A stretch of DNA of 64,000 nucleotides. Origin: Shewanella ulleungensis (lineage in GTDB: Bacteria > Pseudomonadota > Gammaproteobacteria > Enterobacterales > Shewanellaceae). The notes beneath the pieces were generated by a model. It saw only the letters and a program-made list of their open reading frames with translations, searched no databases and had not been told where the DNA came from. This document shows positions 57,023 through 64,000 of this stretch, piece after piece. Positions within the stretch are counted from its first letter, which is position 1, and each line of letters begins with the position of its first letter. The translations under genes and the position numbers were made by a program. Where the stretch lies: the NCBI RefSeq assembly GCF_014648315.1, contig NZ_BMQW01000003.1:186001-250000 (forward strand). The letters are read 5' to 3'.

Positions 57023-58279
57023 TTAACAATGAATAATCGGAATGTGGCGCCAATCAGTGGTGTATTGTGGTGTTAAAAAATCTCTGTGCATCGTCCATTT
57101 TTGTTGTGCTCCTTGTGCACCTAGATATAGGGTGTCGCTGCCATAACGGTGATTAATATTATCCAGTACCTGCATCAATTGTGGTTTGGCTTTGCTGGCA
57201 TTAAATAGGTCGAATTGCTGGTGTTGACTATTCACTAAATCGAGTAGTCCTACGCCTACTTTATAATAATGCACTCCTGGACGGTAAAGCTGATGTATTA
57301 CCGATGATGCGGCATGAGTCATTTCAGCGCTACATTGTGTGGCACAGGTAAAGTTAACATTCACTTTAAAACTTTGCGGGTAACTATCATGAGGCGAGTT
57401 ATGCGCGAATAACATCATCACCTTACACAAAGATTGTTGTTTTCTAGCTTTGGCAGCCGCGATAGAGATATGCATGCACAACGCTTGATGTAAGCTGTCA
57501 ATATCGGTAATACGTTCACCGACGCTGCGGGTTGAGAATATTTGTTGTTTATCGGCCTTTACTTCATCCCATTGTTTACATGCTATGCCATTAAGTTCAC
57601 GAATTGTACGCTCTATTTCAATGCTAAATTGCTTGCGCATCATGGTGGGTGAGGTGTTTGCGAGTTCCCAAGCGGTATTAATGTTCATTACAGTTAACTT
57701 GGCGGCGGTTTTACGGCCAATACCCCAAACATCGCTGATAGGTAGTGAAGCTAATGTTGCTTGGCGAGTTACCTCGTTATCTATTATGCACACCCCTTTA
57801 GATGCAGATGTTAATTTAGCGACTTTGTTCGCTACTTTTGCAAGTGTCAATGTTGAGCCGATACCCACACAAACGGGCAGCCGAGTATATTGCCAAACCG
57901 TTTGTCGAATACGTCTTGCATGAGTGGCTAAACACGGAATGGCTTGCTGGCAATGCTTAAAGGAGAGAAAAGATTCATCAATCGAGTAAATATGTTGCTC
58001 AGGGGCGAATCGGCCAATCACTTGCATCATTTTTGCTGACAAATCTGCGTATAACTCATAGTTGCTGGATAACACAACCACTTGATGTTGGCGGCAAAGA
58101 TTGGCGATTTTAAAGTAGGGCTGAAACTTGGGGATCCCCAATTCAATTGCAAGGCGATTGGCTGCCACCACACAACCATCATTATTGGATAATACAATTA
58201 CCGGACGATGACGCCATTCAGGTCTAAAGACCTGTTCAGCACTGCAGTAATATGAAGTGGCATCAACTAACGCGAACAT
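57023..58279 (-). CDS. umuC: DNA polymerase V catalytic subunit UmuC
   Basis: A 418-residue Y-family translesion polymerase (with UmuD'2). N-terminal palm residues are in FALVDATSYYCSAEQVFRP (first Asp) and IYSIDESFLSFKH (Asp-Glu pair, about 105-117), with YELYADLSAKMMQ and LPVCVGIGSTLTLAKVANK typical of UmuC. A helix-hairpin-helix stretch is at ISDVWGIGRKTAAKL, and a clamp-binding-like motif QQFDLF is at about 362-367. Its start overlaps umuD by 13 nt. SOS-regulated through a LexA box before umuD. Confidence 0.96.
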   Translation of the reverse strand: MFALVDATSYYCSAEQVFRPEWRHRPVIVLSNNDGCVVAANRLAIELGIPKFQPYFKIANLCRQHQVVVLSSNYELYADLSAKMMQVIGRFAPEQHIYSIDESFLSFKHCQQAIPCLATHARRIRQTVWQYTRLPVCVGIGSTLTLAKVANKVAKLTSASKGVCIIDNEVTRQATLASLPISDVWGIGRKTAAKLTVMNINTAWELANTSPTMMRKQFSIEIERTIRELNGIACKQWDEVKADKQQIFSTRSVGERITDIDSLHQALCMHISIAAAKARKQQSLCKVMMLFAHNSPHDSYPQSFKVNVNFTCATQCSAEMTHAASSVIHQLYRPGVHYYKVGVGLLDLVNSQHQQFDLFNASKAKPQLMQVLDNINHRYGSDTLYLGAQGAQQKWTMHRDFLTPQYTTDWRHIPIIHC

Positions 58280-58674
58280 AAATTGACCGCATCATCATGG
58301 CATCGTATTGAATAGATGACTGTGCCTTCAATGCTAAAATCATCATACTGATTAATTACTACATCGGCATAAGCATCGTTGGAAGAGAGCAATAATCTTC
58401 GTTTGAGATCGATCATTTTACACACGAACTCCCCGTTAAAGTTAGCCACAATAACTTGGCCATTCTTTACAGTACAACTGCGATCGACAATGACTAAGTC
58501 ACCATCAAAAATACCAATGCCGGTCATTGAGTCACCCTGAACTTTACCGATAAACGTCGCGCTTGGGTGAGTAATTAACAGTTCATCTAAGCTTAATGGA
58601 CGCTGTTTGTACTCTGCTGCCGGCGACTCAAAACCGCTAATACCGCCAGCAATATAGATTGGGATCACTTTCAT
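58267..58674 (-). CDS. umuD: SOS mutagenesis protein UmuD (polymerase V accessory, S24 peptidase)
   Basis: A 135-residue LexA-fold protein that cleaves itself with RecA to give UmuD', the partner of UmuC. The catalytic Ser is in VQGDSMTGIGIFDGD and the catalytic Lys in NGEFVCKMID. The cleavage region is GGISGFESPAAEY: where E. coli UmuD has Cys-Gly the pair here is Ser-Gly, and the N-terminal arm is about ten residues shorter. The rest is well conserved, so it should be functional. It heads the umuDC operon. Confidence 0.95.
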   Translation of the reverse strand: MKVIPIYIAGGISGFESPAAEYKQRPLSLDELLITHPSATFIGKVQGDSMTGIGIFDGDLVIVDRSCTVKNGQVIVANFNGEFVCKMIDLKRRLLLSSNDAYADVVINQYDDFSIEGTVIYSIRCHDDAVNLCSR

Positions 58675-58702
58675 ATCAGTACCAAGTTAACCTGTAATAA
58701 CA

Positions 58703-58718
58703 CTGTATAAATAAACAG
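58703..58718. promoter_or_regulatory. LexA (SOS) box upstream of umuDC
   Basis: CTGTATAAATAAACAG fits the LexA core CTGT-N8-ACAG exactly with an AT-rich centre, flanked by A and T as in strong sites. It lies 29 bp before the umuD start. Confidence 0.93.
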
Positions 58719-58814
58719 TATATTAGCAGCGAAACAGGAATGATCAAATATTCATTGCGAAAGATTGTGATGCGCGATAGCTGAGTCTGCAGGTAAGCGC
58801 TAAAAGTGGGACAC

Positions 58815-58836
58815 AAAAAAGCCTCTTTACGAGGCT
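58815..58836 (-). terminator. Terminator downstream of the unknown coiled-coil gene
   Basis: Stem AGCCTC/GAGGCT (58820-58825 and 58831-58836, 5-nt loop) is followed on the minus strand by TTTTTTGTG, 38 bp past the leftward stop at 58874. Confidence 0.75.
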
Positions 58837-58873
58837 AGTTAGTTAGATAATTAACCCGTTGGGGCAAGAAGCA

Positions 58874-59653
58874 TTACCATTTCTTTTTAGGTTGAAACAG
58901 CATATCAATATCGTCGCCTTCTTTTTTAGGCTTAGGAGCCGTTGGCTCGCTGCTACGTTGTGCCCCCATAATTTCATCGAGTAATTGTTTGGCTTCATCG
59001 ACTTTACGCGCAATAAATGGGTCATTTGGCGTTTGGGCTTTAATTGTGTGCAAAGTATTTAATGCCTTTGTCACCATTTGTTTGCTCGAACCATATTGCT
59101 TCATAAAGCAAGCTGCACGGGCACGGCTAATCATCGATTCAACATTAATGCGCAATTGTAAGTTATCAATACGCATTTCTTCTTCGGCAAATACGGTGGG
59201 GTCAACTTTTCCCTTGTTATGTTCAGCTCGTAAAATAGCTTTCAGTTTTTTAAGGGTTTTTACTAACTCTAAAATTTGTCTGTCATTGTCTGGTAAGCGA
59301 AAATTTTCAATGGCAGGCACTTGGCTAGGTGAGTTAGATACCGTTGTTATTTGTGCTTTTATATCAGCAAGGCGGCGTTCATAGTCAGATTTCAATTGAC
59401 CAGAAGCATGCGCAATTGATTGTTCCAATGCATCTTGAATACGGCGATATAGCACAAGCATTATGTGGCTAGAGCAGGGGGCCATACCCGTATTAGACAA
59501 TACGGCATCGGTTTCGTCGATAATGGCGCGTTGGCGCGATACTTCTACTCGGCGTTCAGCTTCTGCGCGCTCTTTTTGTTGTTGGACGATACTAAAACCA
59601 ATAATGAGTAATAGCAGTGCGCCGATAAGAATTAATACCAAAATTAAGGACAT
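58874..59653 (-). CDS. Membrane-anchored coiled-coil protein, function unknown
   Basis: A 259-residue protein with one N-terminal membrane segment (about 3-22, LILVLILIGALLLLIIGFSI) and an otherwise soluble, largely helical body. Coiled-coil-prone stretches lie at about 25-45, 75-100 and 128-155, rich in Glu, Lys and Arg. A charged C-terminal tail ends KPKKEGDDIDMLFQPKKKW. I do not recognise the family; it is not an enzyme of any class I can name. It is divergent from cysB with 386 bp between, and ends in its own terminator. Confidence 0.75.
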   Translation of the reverse strand: MSLILVLILIGALLLLIIGFSIVQQQKERAEAERRVEVSRQRAIIDETDAVLSNTGMAPCSSHIMLVLYRRIQDALEQSIAHASGQLKSDYERRLADIKAQITTVSNSPSQVPAIENFRLPDNDRQILELVKTLKKLKAILRAEHNKGKVDPTVFAEEEMRIDNLQLRINVESMISRARAACFMKQYGSSKQMVTKALNTLHTIKAQTPNDPFIARKVDEAKQLLDEIMGAQRSSEPTAPKPKKEGDDIDMLFQPKKKW

Positions 59654-61017
<1,364 letters not shown>

Positions 61018-61038
61018 TATCCATTGTGTGGACACAAT

Positions 61039-61068
61039 AAAAAACCTCGCTAAAAAGCGAGGTTTTTT
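61039..61068. terminator. Bidirectional terminator between cysB and purN
   Basis: A 13-bp perfect stem (arms 61039-61051 and 61056-61068, 4-nt AAAA loop) bounded by A-run and T-run, suited to both convergent messages. Confidence 0.9.
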
Positions 61069-61103
61069 GTCAGTGCTAATCATTCATATACAAATAGAAC
61101 AAG

Positions 61104-61748
61104 TTAGTCTGGCGCATAACCTGATGGACCAATTAATTCGCCATCTAAATACGCTTTGCCATCCGTCATTGTCAATCTACCTAAACTAAACCATTTTACC
61201 ACTAACGGGTAAATAGCATGTTCTTGTTCGTGTACTCGTTCTGCTAAAACAGTGGCATCTTCATCAGAATATACAGGCACTTTTGCTTGTAATATTACTG
61301 GGCCAGAATCTAACTCTGGAATAACGAAATGTACGCTAGCCCCATGTTCGTTATCACCAGCTTCTATCGCTCGTTGATGAGTATTTAAGCCCGTGTACTT
61401 AGGTAATAATGACGGATGGATATTGATCATTTTCCCAAGGAAACGGCTAACAAACTCATCGGTTAAAATGCGCATGAAACCAGCAAGAACAATTAAATCA
61501 GGCTGATATTTTTCAACGGCAGCTAATAAACGTGCATCGTATTCGCTGCGCGTTTCATTTTTATAAGCGATAACGCAACTGGTATCAATTTCGCTATGGT
61601 GAGCGCGGATTAATCCATAAGCATCCGGTTTGTTGCTAATGACTCCAACCACATTGGCGTTTAAGTTATCGTCACAACCATCAATAATGGCTTGAAGATT
61701 ACTACCACTGCCAGAGATCAGCACCACAACACGACAGCTTTGGCTCAT
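61104..61748 (-). CDS. purN: Phosphoribosylglycinamide formyltransferase
   Basis: A 214-residue enzyme of de novo purine synthesis: it transfers a formyl group from 10-formyl-THF to GAR. The phosphate loop is VVLISGSGSNLQAIID (about 8-23), the catalytic Asn-His are in KMINIHPSLLPKY and the Asp is in VHFVIPELDSGPVILQAKVP. Its ATG overlaps the purM stop by one base (TAATG), so purMN is one operon. Confidence 0.97.
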   Translation of the reverse strand: MSQSCRVVVLISGSGSNLQAIIDGCDDNLNANVVGVISNKPDAYGLIRAHHSEIDTSCVIAYKNETRSEYDARLLAAVEKYQPDLIVLAGFMRILTDEFVSRFLGKMINIHPSLLPKYTGLNTHQRAIEAGDNEHGASVHFVIPELDSGPVILQAKVPVYSDEDATVLAERVHEQEHAIYPLVVKWFSLGRLTMTDGKAYLDGELIGPSGYAPD

Positions 61749-62785
61749 TAGATGATCTCCACTTGCTCTTCGTCACCTTGACGCGTTGCAATTTCACCAA
61801 TTAACCAAGCGTTTTCGCCTTCAGCTTTAAGCAATGCTAATGCTGCGTCTACTTTGTCTGCTGGTAGGGCGATAATCATGCCTACACCACAGTTAAACGT
61901 GAGGTACATTTCGTGTTGAGCGATATTACCGTTTTGCATTAACCAGTCAAACACTATTGGCCATTGCCAAGAATCACCTTTTACAACGGCTTTACAATCT
62001 TCAGGAAGTACCCGTGGGATGTTTTCCCAGAATCCACCGCCAGTGATATGCGCCATAGCATGGATTTCTGACTGTTCGATTAGTTTCAGCAATGGTTTAA
62101 CGTAAATTTTCGTTGGCTCAAGTAAGTGTTCTATCAATGGCTTACCAGCAAGGTCTTGCTGTGTATCTGCTTTACTGACTTCTAACACTTTACGGATTAA
62201 CGAATAACCATTTGAATGAGGACCGCTAGAACCTAAAGCAATTAATGCATCGCCAGCTTTCACTTTTGTGCCATCAATGATGTCCGCTTTCTCAACAACA
62301 CCAACACAGAAGCCTGCAAGATCGTAATCTTCGCCTTCGTACATGCCAGGCATTTCTGCAGTTTCACCGCCAATTAATGCACAACCAGACTGGAAACAGC
62401 CTTCTGCAATGCCATTGACAACAGAGGTAGCCGTTTCAACGTCTAATTTGCCAGTAGCATAGTAGTCGAGGAAAAAAAGTGGCTCAGCACCAGATACAAT
62501 TAAGTCATTAACACACATGGCAACTAAATCGACACCAACAGTGTCGTGCTTTTTGTAATCAATGGCTAAACGTAATTTGGTACCAACACCATCTGTGCCC
62601 GAAACCAGTACAGGGTGTTTGTATTTAGTCGGTAATTCGCATAGTGCGCCAAAACCGCCTAAATTGCCCATAACTTCTGGACGGCGAGTGCGTTTTACCG
62701 CAGATTTAATGTTGCTAACTAACGCATTACCTGCATCGATATCAACGCCGGCGTCTTTGTAACTTAGGGGGGTAGGAGTGCTCAC
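61748..62785 (-). CDS. purM: Phosphoribosylformylglycinamidine cyclo-ligase (AIR synthetase)
   Basis: A 345-residue ATP-dependent enzyme that closes the imidazole ring of AIR in purine synthesis. Motifs: [16 protein letters not shown], the ATP-binding [30 protein letters not shown] and [16 protein letters not shown]. The start is taken as GTG at 62785 because AGAGGA lies before it and it gives the family length of 345; an ATG at 62806 would add seven residues that are not conserved. First gene of purMN. Confidence 0.97.
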   Translation of the reverse strand: MSTPTPLSYKDAGVDIDAGNALVSNIKSAVKRTRRPEVMGNLGGFGALCELPTKYKHPVLVSGTDGVGTKLRLAIDYKKHDTVGVDLVAMCVNDLIVSGAEPLFFLDYYATGKLDVETATSVVNGIAEGCFQSGCALIGGETAEMPGMYEGEDYDLAGFCVGVVEKADIIDGTKVKAGDALIALGSSGPHSNGYSLIRKVLEVSKADTQQDLAGKPLIEHLLEPTKIYVKPLLKLIEQSEIHAMAHITGGGFWENIPRVLPEDCKAVVKGDSWQWPIVFDWLMQNGNIAQHEMYLTFNCGVGMIIALPADKVDAALALLKAEGENAWLIGEIATRQGDEEQVEII

Positions 62786-62885
62786 GGAGGATCCTCTAGG
62801 GTACATCGTTTTATGGAATTTTATGCGGCAGTATTCTATCAGTTTGTCTCATTAGTCGAAAGCCATGTTTTTACTTTATCCTGAA

Positions 62886-62901
62886 AAGAAAACGATGAAT
62901 T
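62886..62901. promoter_or_regulatory. Possible PurR-like operator between purM and upp
   Basis: Read on the minus strand the 16-mer AATTCATCGTTTTCTT matches the right half of the PurR consensus (ANGCAANCGNTTNCNT) well but the left half poorly. It is placed in the divergent purM/upp promoter region where PurR would act. Weak evidence. Confidence 0.3.
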
Positions 62902-63026
62902 GCCTATTTTTTATTGGTTTAGCTCACGATTTACTGCAATTTTGAAACTTTATGTTTTATAGAGGGGATAAATCGACTAACATTTGTCAAATTTGCCTGA
63001 AAAGTCGGAAAATCTAGGAGAAAGAA

Positions 63027-63653
63027 ATGAAAGTCGTTGAAGTTAAGCATCCACTGGTTCGTCATAAAGTCGGTTTGATGCGTGAAGCGGATATCAGCAC
63101 CAAACGATTTCGTGAATTGGCCACAGAAGTGGGCAGTTTATTAACCTATGAAGCAACAGCTGATTTTGAAACTGAAACCGTGACGATAGAAGGTTGGAAC
63201 GGCCCTGTCAGTATTGAGCAACTTAAAGGTAAAAAAGTCACGGTAGTGCCTATTTTACGTGCAGGTTTAGGTATGATGGACGGTGTGCTAGAGCATATTC
63301 CAAGTGCGCGTATTTCTGTTGTGGGTATATATCGTGACGAAGAAACGCTACAACCAGTTCCTTACTTTGAGAAAATAGTCAGCAATGTAGAAGAACGTAT
63401 TGCGTTGGTTGTCGACCCAATGCTTGCAACAGGCGGCTCAATGATTGCGACTATCGATTTATTGAAAAAGCGTGGTTGTACTTCAATTAAAGCATTAGTA
63501 CTTGTAGCGGCTCCTGAAGGGATTAAAGCGTTAGAAGAAGCGCATCCAGATATCGAACTTTATACCGCTGCAATTGATGATTGCTTGAATGAGCAAGGTT
63601 ATATTTTGCCTGGTTTAGGTGATGCTGGTGATAAGATTTTTGGTACTAAATAA
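63027..63653 (+). CDS. upp: Uracil phosphoribosyltransferase
   Basis: A 208-residue pyrimidine-salvage enzyme that converts uracil and PRPP to UMP. It has the N-terminal [34 protein letters not shown] and the PRPP-binding loop [20 protein letters not shown] (about 128-148), and ends [16 protein letters not shown]. Length equals E. coli Upp (208). AGGAG precedes the ATG. It is divergent from purMN; no uraA follows. Confidence 0.98.
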   Translation: MKVVEVKHPLVRHKVGLMREADISTKRFRELATEVGSLLTYEATADFETETVTIEGWNGPVSIEQLKGKKVTVVPILRAGLGMMDGVLEHIPSARISVVGIYRDEETLQPVPYFEKIVSNVEERIALVVDPMLATGGSMIATIDLLKKRGCTSIKALVLVAAPEGIKALEEAHPDIELYTAAIDDCLNEQGYILPGLGDAGDKIFGTK

Positions 63654-63745
63654 CCTGATTTCTGGATAATAAAAGTTTATTTCCATCCATTATCCCGAGT
63701 GCAGGCCGAATAAACGATATTAAGTCGTTAAAAAGTATCGTTAAC

Positions 63746-63776
63746 AAAATGGGAGCCTAACAGGCTCCCATTTTTT
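63746..63776. terminator. Terminator of upp, probably bidirectional
   Basis: A 13-bp perfect stem (arms 63746-63758 and 63762-63774, 3-nt loop) with T-run on the plus strand. The A-run on its left could also end the convergent antiporter-family message on the minus strand. Confidence 0.9.
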
Positions 63777-63811
63777 ATGTTTTTTACGTTAACTCACAAA
63801 CCTATTGAGCA

Positions 63812-64000
63812 CTACAACACCATGGCTGCAATCCAGCCAAAGATTAACAATGGGATGTTATAATGGACAAATGTAGGAATAACACTGTCACGGATATGAT
63901 CATGTTGGCCGTCAGCATTAAGACCCGCTGTAGGGCCTAAAGTCGAGTCTGACGCCGGTGAACCAGCATCTCCTAGTGCCGCAGCCGTTCCTACTAACGC
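63812..64000 (-). CDS. Na+/H+ antiporter-family protein, C-terminal end (cut by window edge)
   Basis: The last 62 codons of a leftward gene, ending in TAG at 63812. The translation has [38 protein letters not shown] and a final helix [17 protein letters not shown]. This end fits the COG2056/NhaC-like family of predicted Na+/H+ antiporters or amino-acid transporters. Only the C-terminus is present, so transport specificity cannot be judged. Confidence 0.72.
   Translation of the reverse strand, partial: ALVGTAAALGDAGSPASDSTLGPTAGLNADGQHDHIRDSVIPTFVHYNIPLLIFGWIAAMVL

Overview
The window looks like ordinary chromosome of a marine gammaproteobacterium, most probably Shewanella (an inference from protein sequence and gene order, not a database match). 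Supporting signs are moderately AT-rich DNA, recC-recB-recD with no ptrA between recC and recB, the yejM-yejL/yejK locus, a PhoQ-type sensor beside a PhnD-like ABC operon, and closely enterobacterial/Shewanella-like PurM, CysB, TopA and AstB. No insertion sequence, prophage, integron or CRISPR array is visible. Both ends cut genes: ddl on the left and a Na+/H+ antiporter-family gene on the right.

Layout. 1-5.8 kb: ddl 5' part; an iron-acquisition locus with a TonB-dependent siderophore receptor divergent from a PepSY membrane protein and a small anchored protein, with two Fur-box-like sites between them; then a YkgJ-type cysteine-cluster protein and a small secreted protein. 5.8-19.9 kb: one long leftward run, moxR - DUF58 - transglutaminase/DUF3488 - recC - recB - recD. 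19.9-28 kb: slt, rmuC, msrPQ (periplasmic methionine sulfoxide repair), a small membrane protein, a BenE transporter divergent from a SutR/YdcN-type regulator, and a tiny DUF6435-like protein. 28.1-33.1 kb: a wrecked MFS gene, then an MHYT-PAS hybrid kinase overlapping an HD-GYP response regulator. 33.3-42.3 kb: an acyl-CoA synthetase, tRNA-Pro(GGG), yejM-yejL divergent from yejK, corA, a DUF3391 HD-GYP protein and a 2OG-Fe(II) oxygenase. 42.3-49.7 kb: a PhoPQ-like two-component pair divergent from a three-gene phosphonate/selenate-type ABC operon, a LysE/RhtB exporter and a dicarboxylate/amino-acid symporter. 49.9-64 kb: a large Ig-like lipoprotein, astB, topA, umuDC with a LexA box, an unknown coiled-coil protein, cysB, purMN, upp and the antiporter end.

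How genes fit together. DNA maintenance is prominent: RecBCD (double-strand-break repair), RmuC, UmuDC (SOS polymerase V) and TopA. Several pairs are translationally coupled by 1-13 nt overlaps (recC/recB, recB/recD, DUF58/tgpA, msrP/msrQ, kinase/HD-GYP regulator, the PhoPQ-like pair, umuD/umuC, purM/purN). Clear rho-independent terminators separate most convergent units.

No convincing new multi-gene system was found. The points most worth a second look are the Fur-type locus with an unrecognised third gene, the MHYT kinase/HD-GYP pair, a 24-bp tandem repeat inside the RecB helicase core, a candidate operator in the benE/sutR divergent promoter, the internally deleted MFS pseudogene, and the EF-hand-like loop in the Ig-like lipoprotein.
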